Source: Planctomycetia bacterium (lineage in GTDB: Bacteria; Planctomycetota; Planctomycetia; Gemmatales; HRBIN36). Taken from it: a stretch of 64,000 bases of DNA. The notes under the pieces are model-generated. The model was not told the origin of the DNA, did not search any database, and saw only the letters and a list, made by a program, of their open reading frames with translations. Made by a program: the position numbers and the translations under genes. Location of the stretch: contig JAEUIE010000023.1 in the NCBI GenBank assembly GCA_016795155.1, positions 26,370 to 90,369 on the forward strand, written 5' to 3'. Shown piece after piece: positions 25,737 through 35,900 of the stretch. Within the stretch, counting starts at the first letter, position 1; each line of letters opens with the position of its first letter.

Positions 25737-25834
25737 GTGGCAGGGTCATGCATGTACTCATGCATGACCCTGCAAGATTACCGAGTTGTTGCACATCCAG
25801 CAGGGTCATTCGGAGTACCGGATAACCCTGCCAC
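25737..25834. repeat. REPIN-like double hairpin, copy 1
   Basis: A perfect hairpin (CAGGGTCATGCATG paired with CATGCATGACCCTG around TACT), a 28-base spacer, and a second hairpin (CAGGGT ... ACCCTG). The outer ends are GTGGCAGGG and CCCTGCCAC. A second copy, about 80-90% alike, is at 44386-44484 in the same orientation. Confidence 0.85.
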
Positions 25835-25843
25835 ACTCACGTC

Positions 25844-26389
25844 TTACTTCCGCGCCTTCAATCGATCCATCACCGACTTGCGGCTCGAATCGAACGCAAA
25901 CGTCTCCAGCACGCGGTGAAGATTCTCCTTGTCGATCAGATGATCGTAAAGCAGCACCGCTGCCCGGATGCGGTCATTGTCAAAGCTGAACTGCTTCAAC
26001 AGCACGATGGCTTGATCGCTGGTGACATAGGCACTCAGCAGATGATCCTCAAGAAATCCGATCTTATCCTTATCAAACGCCTTGCTGCGGAAGTTCGTTA
26101 AAAAACGATTGAAGCTCTCGTTAGACATGGCAGTCGGGCGGTTGTTGAAATTCCCTTGGGCTTGCATGAGTTGTTTCAGTTGCAGTTCGATACGTGTCAA
26201 GAGAAGATCTACCTTGTCGCGATTGGCAGAGCCAGGCGTCCTCTTCAGCAACTCCCTCGCTTCCGCCAGGTCTTTGAGCATGCCTGCAACGGGTGAATTC
26301 GCATCTTCCCGATTATTGCGTTCGGTGGCAAACTGCGCCTGCAGCGATGGTACACAGTAGAGTGCGATGAGTACAACAATGCGGTACAT
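25844..26389 (-). CDS. Exported DUF4476 protein
   Basis: A 181-residue protein with a signal peptide (MYRIVVLIALYCVPSLQA). The C-terminal half is FNRFLTNFRSKAFDKDKIGF followed by LEDHLLSAYVTSDQAIVLLK and FSFDNDRIRAAVLLYDHLID, which fits DUF4476, a helical domain found in secreted proteins. The N-terminal part is helical, with a charged repeat LAEARELLKRTPG. Function unknown. It converges with the PQQ-propeller gene across the repeat element. Confidence 0.65.
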   Translation of the reverse strand: MYRIVVLIALYCVPSLQAQFATERNNREDANSPVAGMLKDLAEARELLKRTPGSANRDKVDLLLTRIELQLKQLMQAQGNFNNRPTAMSNESFNRFLTNFRSKAFDKDKIGFLEDHLLSAYVTSDQAIVLLKQFSFDNDRIRAAVLLYDHLIDKENLHRVLETFAFDSSRKSVMDRLKARK

Positions 26390-26531
26390 GGTATCACCAG
26401 AGTAGTGGTTGTCTTAGTTACTTGCATTGATCGTACACTTCCCAAACATGGCTGCAAGCTCGGTTTACTGTTTGATCCACCAGGCAATTCATGTAAAGTA
26501 TGTTCACCTTTACGAGTGAACAACGCATTCT

Positions 26532-26570
26532 CCCCTCTCCCTCCTGGGGAGAGGGGTTGGGGGTGAGGGG
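26532..26570. repeat. Palindromic repeat, second copy of the dxr-insert family
   Basis: CCCCTCTCCCTCCTGGGGAG and following GAGGGGTTGGGGGTGAGGGG form a hairpin with a G-rich flank. Relative to 20345-20387 it is reverse-complemented. It lies in the gap before the DUF3500 gene. Confidence 0.7.
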
Positions 26571-26618
26571 TTCTTGTTGTTAGGCACAATAAGTGGAAAT
26601 GAGTGATAAGGAAATACC

Positions 26619-27665
26619 ATGACACCCCGCAAGTTTGCACCACGCTGGTTACTTTTGATTCTGCCACTGCTTACCATGGTGGCCATTGCCCAGGTCGGTT
26701 CCCAAGTAAAACCCCTGGCAGCAGTCATGAGCGATGCTGCCAACCACTGGCTGACGCTGCTCCATGACGAGGAAAAGAAAACCGCCTGCTATGCCTTTGA
26801 TGATAAGGAACGCTTTGCCTGGTTCTTTGTCCCGCTGCAGGACAAGGACAAAAATCCAACCCGCAAAGGCCTCCGGCTCGAGAAGATGAACCAGGCCCAA
26901 AAAGATGCGGCAATTGATCTGGTTAAAACAGCACTCAGCGAAGCTGGCTTTCGCAAGGTGCAAACCATTATCTCCCTCGAAAGTCTGCTGGCGGAACAGG
27001 AAAAAGGCCGTGGCCCGGTACGCAATCCCGGCTGGTACTTCCTCACCATCTTCGGCACACCCAGCCTGACATCTGCCTGGGGCTGGAGAATCGATGGGCA
27101 CCATCTGTCACTCAACATCACCATCGATAACGGCCGGGTTGTCAGCGTCACGCCAGCCTTTTTCGGTTCCAATCCAGGTGAAGTAAAAACCGGCCCCCGC
27201 CAGGGCACCAGACCACTGGCTACTACGCTTGATAATGCGATAGCTTTGGTAGCTTCACTGAGTGCCGATCAACAGAAACTGGCGAAGCAGAAAGACGCGT
27301 TCCCTGAAGTGCAGGGCGGTACGCTAGCTGCAAAAGTCACAAATCCCCCCGGCATTCGTTTCGGCGATCTGCAGCCGCCACAACAGGCAGCCATGCAGCA
27401 ACTGCTCAATGCCTATTTGGAAAATTTCGCTGGAGAGTTGCAGGCCAGCGAACGGGCCCGGATGCAAATGGCTGGTCTCGACCAGATTCACTTCGCGTAT
27501 TCAGGCACCATGGAACCCGGCACACCGGTTACCTATCGACTGCAAGGCCCCAATCTACTCGTCGAATTCCTCAATGTGCAGGGCGATGCTGCGGGCAACA
27601 AGAACAACCACTATCACAGCAGTTGGCGGGCCTTGCCCTCCGATTTTGGCAAAGCAGCCAGGTAG
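26619..27665 (+). CDS. Exported DUF3500 protein
   Basis: A 348-residue protein with a signal peptide. Its internal sequences AWGWRIDGHHLSLNITIDNG and SVTPAFFGSNPGEVKTGPRQ are the core of DUF3500, and YHSSWRALPSDFG at the end matches it too. Function of the family is unknown. ATG 26619 is preceded by an ATAAGGAAAT ribosome site. It stands alone between a repeat and a tRNA gene. Confidence 0.75.
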   Translation: MTPRKFAPRWLLLILPLLTMVAIAQVGSQVKPLAAVMSDAANHWLTLLHDEEKKTACYAFDDKERFAWFFVPLQDKDKNPTRKGLRLEKMNQAQKDAAIDLVKTALSEAGFRKVQTIISLESLLAEQEKGRGPVRNPGWYFLTIFGTPSLTSAWGWRIDGHHLSLNITIDNGRVVSVTPAFFGSNPGEVKTGPRQGTRPLATTLDNAIALVASLSADQQKLAKQKDAFPEVQGGTLAAKVTNPPGIRFGDLQPPQQAAMQQLLNAYLENFAGELQASERARMQMAGLDQIHFAYSGTMEPGTPVTYRLQGPNLLVEFLNVQGDAAGNKNNHYHSSWRALPSDFGKAAR

Positions 27666-27731
27666 CTGAACCAGACCGAAACTCAGACTGTCCTAATTCT
27701 CGGCTGACTCTTAGAATAGGCAAAGCAAACC

Positions 27732-27816
27732 GGAGGGGTGGCAGAGCGGTTGATTGCACCGGTCTTGAAAACCGGAGACGCGCGAGCGTTCATGGGTTCG
27801 AATCCCATCCCCTCCG
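27732..27816 (+). tRNA. tRNA-Ser (anticodon UGA)
   Basis: The acceptor stem GGAGGGG (27732-27738) pairs with CCCCTCC (27809-27815), with discriminator G at 27816. The anticodon stem is CCGGT/ACCGG and the loop is CTTGAAA with anticodon TGA. A long variable arm (GAGACGCGCGAGCGTTC region) fits serine. The T arm is TGGGTTCGAATCCCA. CCA is not encoded. Confidence 0.95.
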
Positions 27817-27835
27817 CTCCATAATCACAGATACC

Positions 27836-29809
27836 CTATTTTGCAGTATCGTTTCGCGGATTCCTCAGAAAATACATCCTGCCATCCTCTGCCCCACCCA
27901 CGAAATCCGGGATGCCATCAGCATCGAAATCAACCACCGTCGGACTGACGTCGTGGCCTTCGATATTCTGTTTCGCCAGCGTTTGAGGCTTGCTGAACAT
28001 CCACTTTCCATTCTTTTCTCCCAGGCCGCGATACCAGTCGGCGTTCTTTGAATTAACCAATAAATCCATCACGCCGTCGCCATCCCAGTCGGCAACGCAG
28101 AGTTTTCTCCGGCCTGAGCCACCTGCAGGCTTGGCATTCAACCTTAGAGCCTGACCTGATTCATCCACCAGAATACGCTGCGGCTGCTGGAGCAGCAGTT
28201 GTTCCCCCATTTTCGTACGCGGGAAATAGGCCAGATACCCTTCGTGATCGAGCATGATCAGGTCATGGAGACCATCCCGATTCAAATCGTGTACCACAGG
28301 TGTCGTTCGCCACTGCGTCAGCAGCCCCTTACCGGTCGGCTTGCGCCAGCCCCACTTCAGTGCAGGTTGTTCGGTTTTCCATTCGACTTCAATCGGAATC
28401 GGACCGGTAAACCGAGGCACATGCCGGTTGCCAACGTTCTTCAGCCAGCACACCTCGCCGAGAATGCTGTTCAGCACGATATCGGGCAAGCCATTCTGAT
28501 CCCAGTCTGCCACGCTGAAAGTGGTGTAACCCCACTTCGCCTCAGCGGGGCCTTGAATGCTGCCGTTGGGTCCAGCCTTGATGCGAAAAGGCTTATCGCC
28601 GATCATAATCTTTTTCGGAGCGGCCCACTTGGGGTTGGCTACCCCTTTGCCACTCAGGTTCTCGAACCACTCAATGTAACCAGCGGTGTTACCACTGATC
28701 AGATCAATATCGCCATCTGCATCCCAGTCAAATCCCACGGGTGTTGCCAGCGCTCCGCATTTCAGTGTGTCTGCTTCCTGCTGAAAATACCGGGGCTGGT
28801 TAAAAATGGGTGATCTATCGCGGTGATGCGTTCCGGTGTTTCCAATCAATGCTACCCGGCCATCTTCGTCGCCGACAATCAGATCGAGGAAGCCATCCTT
28901 GTTCCAGTCGAAAGCGACTGGAACAATCATCTGCAGATCCATTCTTAAGGGAGCACCCGACGCATCGAGCAAGTGAATGCCCGAACGATACTGGGGCTTC
29001 GTTCGTGTCCCCACATTCTCGAAGTAGGTGAAGCCATCAAGGAATTCGCCACAGAGTAAATCCAGGTCGCCATCGCCATCGAAATCGGCAAAGTTGGGTG
29101 ACGGACAACCATATACACTGATGCGTTCACCTTCAGCGAGTACATGGAAAGGCGGAGCATACTTTGGGGCATCATCTGTGCCCAGATTGCGATGGATGAG
29201 CACAAAACCATGCAGCGGGCCGTTCACCCATTCGCCCCGTTCATTCCAGGCATCGTCCCAGCCGTAGTAGCTCCAGTCTTCAATGCCAGTCACCAGGTCG
29301 AGCTTGCCATCGCCATCGTAATCAACGTAACGCCATTGATTATGCCGCACCTTAGGCCCTTTGGTCTGCGGCCCCTCGGGCTTGTAGAAGTTGGCTGCAA
29401 GGGGCAAAGGCATCCGCTGATCCAGTCCGGTTTTATTGAAATCCTTGTATTCAAAGCCGGGGCTGAGCACACGCATTTTCCCATCCACATAACTGGGCAT
29501 GACATAATACTTCGTGGCACTGAGGCGTTTGCCAGGCTTGAACACTGGCATCTTGTGAACGGTCGTATCGCCCTGCGTATTTTCAAACAGCCAGACACCA
29601 TTGGAAGGTTTGTCGGGGCAGCTCACGATCAGGTCATAGTCGCCATCGCCATCCGCATCGCAGGGAATCGGCCAGGCCCACAGGCCAACACCAAGGTCTA
29701 CCATCAGGCCAGGGTGGTTGTACTTCAGAGGCTGTAAATCCTGCCCAAAGCAGCTAACAAACGAAGCACTGCCGACGAGAATCAGAACAGCAATCCAGTT
29801 ACGCATCAT
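27836..29809 (-). CDS. Exported FG-GAP/VCBS-repeat protein
   Basis: A 657-residue protein with a signal peptide (about 1-22) and at least eight repeats of the calcium-binding FG-GAP/VCBS kind, for example DADGDGDYDLIVSC, DYDGDGKLDLVTG, DFDGDGDLDLLCG, DWNKDGFLDLIVG, DWDQNGLPDIVLN and DFDADGIPDFVGG. Such repeats form a beta-propeller like integrin alpha and are abundant in planctomycetes. Likely surface or secreted, function unknown. The stop is 20 bases after the tRNA-Ser gene, convergent with it. Confidence 0.75.
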   Translation of the reverse strand: MMRNWIAVLILVGSASFVSCFGQDLQPLKYNHPGLMVDLGVGLWAWPIPCDADGDGDYDLIVSCPDKPSNGVWLFENTQGDTTVHKMPVFKPGKRLSATKYYVMPSYVDGKMRVLSPGFEYKDFNKTGLDQRMPLPLAANFYKPEGPQTKGPKVRHNQWRYVDYDGDGKLDLVTGIEDWSYYGWDDAWNERGEWVNGPLHGFVLIHRNLGTDDAPKYAPPFHVLAEGERISVYGCPSPNFADFDGDGDLDLLCGEFLDGFTYFENVGTRTKPQYRSGIHLLDASGAPLRMDLQMIVPVAFDWNKDGFLDLIVGDEDGRVALIGNTGTHHRDRSPIFNQPRYFQQEADTLKCGALATPVGFDWDADGDIDLISGNTAGYIEWFENLSGKGVANPKWAAPKKIMIGDKPFRIKAGPNGSIQGPAEAKWGYTTFSVADWDQNGLPDIVLNSILGEVCWLKNVGNRHVPRFTGPIPIEVEWKTEQPALKWGWRKPTGKGLLTQWRTTPVVHDLNRDGLHDLIMLDHEGYLAYFPRTKMGEQLLLQQPQRILVDESGQALRLNAKPAGGSGRRKLCVADWDGDGVMDLLVNSKNADWYRGLGEKNGKWMFSKPQTLAKQNIEGHDVSPTVVDFDADGIPDFVGGAEDGRMYFLRNPRNDTAK

Positions 29810-29955
29810 GTCAACCCCATCAACGGAACACTCATGATTCTACCATCTCTGAGGATACTCTCATTCTGTTCAAAATGCTTTACTCTCTACAAGACGATTG
29901 CCACACCTGCAAATAAGTTTAACACAGCAAGTCTCTTTCCCTTCAGGGTACCCCC

Positions 29956-31347
29956 ATGTTGATGCGAACCATTTCTGCGACATCACTGTTGCTTTTGACT
30001 TACTGCACCATCCAGGCGACCGATTGGCCACAATGGCTGGGCCCCAAGCGAGATGGCGTTTGGCGCGATACCGGCCTACTCGAAAAGTTTCCGGAGAAAG
30101 GCCTCAACATCCGCTGGCGCAAACCGCTCGGCAAAGGTTATGCAGGCCCTGCCGTTGCTGATGGCAAAGTTTACGTGATGGACTGGAACCGCTCCAAGGA
30201 TAAGGATGGCAACAATGTCCGTCCCACCAAGGAAGGCATTCCCGGTGCTGAAAGGCTTCTCTGCCTCGACGAAAAAACAGGCGAGATCATTTGGGAATAT
30301 TCACACGCGGCACATTACAAGGTTTCCTACCCCAATGGCCCGCGCGTTACGCCGGTTATTGAAGACGGCAAAGTCTACTGCATCGGCGCCATGGGACACA
30401 TGTTTTGCCTCGATATCAAAACAGGCAAAGCCCTGTGGACCAGGGAACTGATGAAGGAATTCGATACGCCTTCGCCCGTGTGGGGATTTTCAGCTCATCC
30501 ACTTATCGTTGGCGACCTGATTTACACCCTGGTGGGCGGTAAGGATTCCGCTGTTGTCGCATTCGACAAGAACACCGGCAAAGAACGATGGAAAGCACTC
30601 AATTCGCAGGAAGTGGGCTATGCTCCACCGATCCTGATGAACGTTGCAGGCACCAGCCATCTGATCATCTGGCTTTCCGAAACGGTGAACGGCCTCGATC
30701 CGCAAACCGGCAAAGTCCTCTGGACTCACAAATATCCTGCTGATGGTAAAGTGGATCGCCCGGCTGTTTCCATCGTCATGCCTCGCCAGGTGGAAAATGA
30801 CAAGCTCTTTGTCACTACCGTTTACCACGGCCCGCTGATGCTCAAGCTGCATCAGGACACCCCTGCCGCCAGTGTCGTCTGGCAGGTCGAAGGCAGCATG
30901 AACAAGCCACCATCCGGCTTATCCGCACTAATGGCTACGCCGGTCTACCTCAAGGGGCATCTCTACGGTGTGGACATGCAGGGACATCTGATGTGTTGCG
31001 ATGCAGTGGATGGCAAAGTCAAATGGCAGACCTTCGATCCCATCATCGATGACCAGGCAAAGAAATCCAAACGCGCCATCAAGGAAATCGATTGTGGCAA
31101 CGCCTTCCTGGTGCAACTGGGCGATGACAGCGATCAGTTCCTCCTCTTTAACGACACCGGCTTTGTCATCAAGGCCAAACTGACACCCGAAAAGTACGAA
31201 GAGCTGGGCCGGTTCAAGCTGATCGAACCCACGCACGATGCACGAGGCAGGACTGTGGTCTGGTCGCATCCAGCCTGTGCCAACAAGCACATCATCGCCC
31301 GCAACGATAATGAGATCGTCAGTGCATCCATGGAGAAGGCGAACTGA
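29956..31347 (+). CDS. Exported PQQ-like beta-propeller protein
   Basis: A 463-residue protein with a signal peptide (ISATSLLLLTYCTIQATDWP). Blades are marked by KTGEIIWEYSHA, KTGKALWTREL, NTGKERWKAL, QTGKVLWTHKYP and DGKVKWQTFDP. The opening DWPQWLGPKRDGVW is the signature of the planctomycete PQQ-propeller family. No methanol-dehydrogenase cysteine pair or catalytic residues are seen, so it is probably a structural or binding propeller. The stop is 4 bases before the REPIN flanking the RAYT. Confidence 0.75.
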   Translation: MLMRTISATSLLLLTYCTIQATDWPQWLGPKRDGVWRDTGLLEKFPEKGLNIRWRKPLGKGYAGPAVADGKVYVMDWNRSKDKDGNNVRPTKEGIPGAERLLCLDEKTGEIIWEYSHAAHYKVSYPNGPRVTPVIEDGKVYCIGAMGHMFCLDIKTGKALWTRELMKEFDTPSPVWGFSAHPLIVGDLIYTLVGGKDSAVVAFDKNTGKERWKALNSQEVGYAPPILMNVAGTSHLIIWLSETVNGLDPQTGKVLWTHKYPADGKVDRPAVSIVMPRQVENDKLFVTTVYHGPLMLKLHQDTPAASVVWQVEGSMNKPPSGLSALMATPVYLKGHLYGVDMQGHLMCCDAVDGKVKWQTFDPIIDDQAKKSKRAIKEIDCGNAFLVQLGDDSDQFLLFNDTGFVIKAKLTPEKYEELGRFKLIEPTHDARGRTVVWSHPACANKHIIARNDNEIVSASMEKAN

Positions 31348-31351
31348 TTTG

Positions 31352-31485
31352 GTAGTCCTCACTCTCCGAGTGAGGACGGCGGGGTTGAGCTTACTTTCCA
31401 TAGACATGTAAATAATCGATGTCTCGGAAGCATTAGAGATAACAAAATACAATGAGTCATCACTCGGAGAGTGATGACTACTATC
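31352..31485. repeat. REPIN flanking the RAYT, left copy
   Basis: GTAGTCCTCACTCTCCGAGT with following GAGGACGGCGG forms one hairpin; the far end GTCATCACTCGGAGAGTGAT followed by GACTACTATC forms the other. The middle contains ATCGATGTCTCGGAAG. The second copy at 32151-32287 has the same order and an identical last 30 or so bases. The RAYT stop codon (31359) lies in this copy. Confidence 0.85.
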
Positions 31486-32144
31486 TCTTTTCGTGAGTAG
31501 TGCAAAAACTCCCCAACTATGAGATTGGCATAATGAGGATTGTCACGGAGATATTCGCGAAGAAAACGGAATTGTGATTCGGAACGAACTAAGTGATCAA
31601 ACCCGTCTTGTTGCCAGAACCGGCCTGATCGGTGCAAAGACTGGTTAATCTGATTGGCAGTGAAACGTTTCCATGATTCGCATTGTGTAAGCATGGATTC
31701 GTTGTCTGGAAATGCAACCAGCAAGTGAACATGATTTGGCATGATGATATAGTCAGTCAATAGATATCGTTGGCCGTCGAAATGGTGCAGGCTTTTGCTC
31801 ACCATAGAGGCGAGTTGCGGATTTCGTAAAACACATTCACCGTGGCATTTGTCTAATGCTGTCATCCATCGATTTTGAAATAGCCGCAGGAATTCACGCT
31901 GAAGGTCAATGGGCAATAGCCGGTGAGCATCCGGCTGACTGGCTTGATCGATTGGCAGATGATGTGCAATCAACCATTCTATTCTTTCGGATTGCCACGC
32001 CTTCACTATATGTTCGGGCATCGAATCATGAGTTCGCCAAGTGATGAAACTGACTGCCCCTTCCTGTTGCCAATGTGGAAGATGACGCTCAACAACGGTC
32101 GTATCATCCTTCGGCTCAAAGAAACGCAGTAGATCAGGAGTCAT
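31359..32144 (-). CDS. REP-associated tyrosine transposase (RAYT, IS200-like Y1 superfamily)
   Basis: A protein of about 261 residues with the HUH motif in DYIIMPNHVHLLVAF, and a downstream YLRDNP segment in which the tyrosine is the candidate nucleophile (QFRFLREYLRDNPHYA). The family cuts single-stranded REP hairpins and keeps REPIN repeats mobile. The start ATG 32144 follows at once on the right REPIN; a longer frame runs into that repeat to 32210. The C-terminus after HYSRKEIVV (about 35 residues) is coded by the left REPIN and ends at TGA 31359-31361. The gene is thus bounded on both sides by its presumed substrate. No inverted-repeat transposon ends are seen. Confidence 0.85.
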   Translation of the reverse strand: MTPDLLRFFEPKDDTTVVERHLPHWQQEGAVSFITWRTHDSMPEHIVKAWQSERIEWLIAHHLPIDQASQPDAHRLLPIDLQREFLRLFQNRWMTALDKCHGECVLRNPQLASMVSKSLHHFDGQRYLLTDYIIMPNHVHLLVAFPDNESMLTQCESWKRFTANQINQSLHRSGRFWQQDGFDHLVRSESQFRFLREYLRDNPHYANLIVGEFLHYSRKEIVVITLRVMTHCILLSLMLPRHRLFTCLWKVSSTPPSSLGE

Positions 32145-32150
32145 GATGGA

Positions 32151-32287
32151 TAGTAGTTCTCTCTCGCCGAGTGAGGACGGCGGACTTGAGCCTCCCACAC
32201 ATCGCAACATAAACGATCGATGTCTCGGAAGAATTGGAGACTGGCGTCAGTCGCTGAGTCATCACTCGGAGAGTGATGACTACTATC
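32151..32287. repeat. REPIN flanking the RAYT, right copy
   Basis: TAGTAGTTCTCTCTCGCCGA and GTGAGGACGGCGG are followed by ATCGATGTCTCGGAAG and the hairpin ATCACTCGGAGAGTGAT. The arrangement matches the left copy, as a direct repeat around the transposase. It also holds the upstream region of the RAYT start. Confidence 0.85.
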
Positions 32288-32292
32288 CAGTT

Positions 32293-32883
32293 TTATTGCC
32301 ACGTCTTCTTCGGAACACGCTGTACACTCAGTTCCGGTTTCTTTTCGTTCATGCGGTGGGCATCCTGAATCTGAATCTGCATGGGTGTGCCCATCAGTTT
32401 TGTTCCATCGTTACCCTGGTACTCCACCGTCATGCGAACACTGCGCAGGGCATTGTTATAAGTGTTCCAAGGCAGCCAGAGTGAATAGCCCCAGCCCGAC
32501 AGGTCCTTCCGCATCAGCATCGGCAGATGTTCAGGCAGAATGGTCCAGGTTTCCAATGGTTGAAGCTGGCCACCCTGCAGCGGCTTGTCTTCATACATGC
32601 GAACAATCAGTGTGCCATTGACGGCAATTGTTTCAGCAGGTTTGCCTGGCTTTTGCTGCTGGAAAATAACCCGGCCTGCAAACCCAGGTGAAGGCATGCC
32701 GCCCTGATGTGCCATCAGTTGAACATCAACCCCTTCCTGCCAAAATGCAATCAACTCGTTGGGCGTGCCACATGGAGCTTTCTTTTCTTCCCACAGGGAC
32801 GTGAAATCCGTGTCAGAAAAAGTTTTGCAGCCAGCCAGCATGGCCAGCGTGAGGAGTACCAGTTTCCCCAACATCCTTGTCAT
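32293..32883 (-). CDS. Lipoprotein downstream of the type II secretion secretin
   Basis: A 196-residue protein starting MTRMLGKLVLLTLAMLAGCK, with lipobox LAGC, so the cysteine should be lipidated. ATG 32883 is preferred over a longer frame to 33027 that overlaps the secretin gene; AAGGAT precedes it. The body is beta-rich and lacks a known domain. It ends the long minus-strand secretion locus, 25 bases downstream of the secretin gene. In that place it could be a pilotin-like helper for secretin insertion, but no pilotin family resemblance is seen. Confidence 0.6.
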   Translation of the reverse strand: MTRMLGKLVLLTLAMLAGCKTFSDTDFTSLWEEKKAPCGTPNELIAFWQEGVDVQLMAHQGGMPSPGFAGRVIFQQQKPGKPAETIAVNGTLIVRMYEDKPLQGGQLQPLETWTILPEHLPMLMRKDLSGWGYSLWLPWNTYNNALRSVRMTVEYQGNDGTKLMGTPMQIQIQDAHRMNEKKPELSVQRVPKKTWQ

Positions 32884-32908
32884 GGGAATGATCCTTAGGA
32901 AATGGAGA

Positions 32909-35900
32909 TCAGGGTTGTTGTCCGCCACTGGCAAAGCCGGTGTTGGAGGGAACAGGCTGCGACACCCGCTGCAGCGCTTCCTGCATCGGCACCACCACCT
33001 GCGATTGCTGGGTGGTGATCGGTGCATAGGTTACTGTCGTGCGATAATTGCCAATCTGCTGTGCCTGTGTGGGCTGGAAATTCTGAGCTGAAGCAGGTTG
33101 CATGCCCTGTTCCGCCATCTGCATCTGCATGGCCTGGCCATAGGTCATGGTTTGTCCAGGAGGCAACTGCTGGAATTTCGGTGGCGTTGCTCCAGGTGGT
33201 TGCATCCAACCTGGATTGATTCCCGGTGGATTCGCGCCAGGTGGATTGCCTACGGGTGGATTCGCACTGGGCGGCGGAATAGTGTTCAAAGGTTGTGGAA
33301 CCGGTTGAACTGTGCCTGGTGCTTTCAGCTTTTCGTCCACGCCTGGCTGTGCAGTACCCGGTGCAAAGTAATTCTGATCGAACGGATTGACAATAGCGGG
33401 TGCCAGCGAGTTCTCATTGCAGTTTTCCTTCAGGAATGAGGCTCCAGGCAATGCACCGTGAATGGATTGCACATCATCCAGCGACCACGACATCTTGCGG
33501 GCTTCTTCCATAAACACACGCTCAGCATCCATCGGATTGCGAATGATGTGCGGTGTCAGGATGATCAGTAGTTCCGATTTCTGCTTGATGTGTGATCGAT
33601 AGCGGAACAAGGCTCCGATGTAGGGCAGGTCGCCCAGCCAGGGAATGCCTCGCTGGATCTTTTCATCGCGTTTGCTGATTAAACCACCAATCACCACCGT
33701 TTTGCCGTCCATCGCATCAATCGTAGTGCTGGCAATGGTCTGATCCAGAATGGTTCCCTGCACGCCGTTACCCAGATCAACCGTGCTTGGTGAAATGGAC
33801 GAAACTTGAGGTTCCACACGCATCACCACACGGCCATCGGGGCTGATCTGAGGCAGTACCTTCAGAATGATACCTACCTGCTGCTGGTCGATATTGTTGG
33901 TAATGAGGCCGTTGGCATTGATGTTCACTCCCGTGATGATAGGCACCTGTTGGCCGACCGAGATCAAGGCCTGCTGATTATCACGTGTCACAATCTGTGG
34001 TCGACTCAGCACTTCAATGCGTCCCTGGGTACGCAACGCCCGCACCAGCACATTGACACTGTCCGATGCTGCCGAGAAGACAAAACCACCAATACCGTTT
34101 CGTGAGGTACCCAAGCCGTAGTTGGTCAGACCTCGCATACCCACCACGTCGGGATGAATATTCGATGCATTGTTCTGATTGACCGTAGAAACATTATTCC
34201 AGTTGAAACCAGGGTTGCCAATGGCCGGCTGTGTCGGGCTGGTGGTAACGGGCTGCGGATTGAACAGGCTACGCTGGAACAGCACTGGCGACTGCAAGCC
34301 CACTTCCACGCCGAACTCATCACTGTTATCCAGATCGACCTTGGCAATCAGCACCTGGATGGCCACCTGAGCAAGTTCGATATCCAGTTGATCGATCAGT
34401 CGCATCACTTCCGGGAAGAACCGTTGTGAAGCACCTACGATCAGCGAGTTGTTCGTGGCATCAGCGATCACTGTCACTTCACGATCCGACTGCATGAACG
34501 TTGTCAGATCGTTCAATTGAAGAATCGTGATCTCATTGCGGTAGAAGCTGTTCAGATTCGTTGCGACGTTACCAGCCTGGTTGTTCTTCAGGCGAACGAC
34601 CTGGAACTGGCGATCGCGAATGGCAGAACTGTCGAGATTGTTGAGCAGCACATCGATCAGGATCATGTCGCCTCGACCGGCTGCGACGATCAGCGAATTA
34701 GTACGAATATCGACCGAGAAACGTGGAATCAGTGGCTGCGGACCCTGACCCTGGGCTGCAGAGAAATTCATCAACTGCTGCTGCAGATTTCCAAGAGCGC
34801 CCTGCTGAAATCCACCTTGATTGCCAAAGCCCTGCTGGCCGGTTCGCTGCTGATTGCCCAGGAATACACCCTGGAGAGTCTGCATTGCCATGTTGGCATC
34901 GGTGTTCTTCAATCGGAACACTTTGACATCTGCAGTGATCGTTGGAGGCACATCCAGTTCATCAATCAGCTTTTCCAGCATGCTGATCGATTCAGGAGGT
35001 GCCGAGATCACCAGGCGGTTGGTGCGAACATCAGCATAGATGCCTACATCATCAAGCAACCCGGTTTCAATGCGGGCCTGCCCCGGCTGGGTGAATGCCA
35101 GGCTGACGCCGCGGCGATCCTGTGTGGTGCCCTGTGCGCCAAATCGGTTGGCCTGGTTGCCAAACAAATTAGCAAGGCCGCCGCCAAAGATGTTCGGCTG
35201 TTGAAACCCCTGCTGCCCCTGTGTACCCTGCTGTTGGGTTGCAGTTCCCAATAATGCCTGGGAAAGAGCCTGCTGAAGCAAGGTAGCTAATGTCTGGGCA
35301 TCAGCATTCTTGAGTTGCTTGATGCGCACTTCATTGATAACGCGTGTTTCCGCCTTGTCGAAGAACTCGACAAGATTCATGATCTCTTTCAGATCTTCCG
35401 GCCCGGCATGCACCAGCAGGGTATTCAGCTTCACATCCGGGAAGATGCGGATTTCATTCGGCTCCGCGCTGCCATACCGCTGGGCATAGAACTGCTGCAG
35501 CGTGGTGGCGATGGATTGTGCATTCGCCCGACGCAAGTTGATAATCTTGGGTACGGATTTGGGATCATTGGGTTTGTCGATCAACTTAATGATCTTTTCA
35601 ATCTCGGTCATCGCCGTCTTGGGCGCGCCGATCAGAACCGAGTTCTGCCGGAGAATGCTCATGATGAGCATGCTGCCGGGCTGCAAGGGCTGAGCTGCTG
35701 CTCCAGCAGGTTGCTGTTGCTGCATTTGGCCCAAGCCGCCTTGTCCAAACTGGCCTTGTCCGAATCCTCCCTGGCCAAACCCTCCCTGGCCAAAACCACC
35801 CGGGCGTGCTCCACCAGCGCCACCACCTGCTGCAGGCCCTCCCATGGCACTGGTGCCGCTGATGATGCGTACGATGGGATTGTACCGTGCGAAGATCGTG

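Noticed and set aside
27836..31347. FG-GAP and PQQ-propeller genes as a metabolic operon
   Set aside because: They are on opposite strands and belong to large scattered planctomycete families. Proximity alone does not support a joint function.
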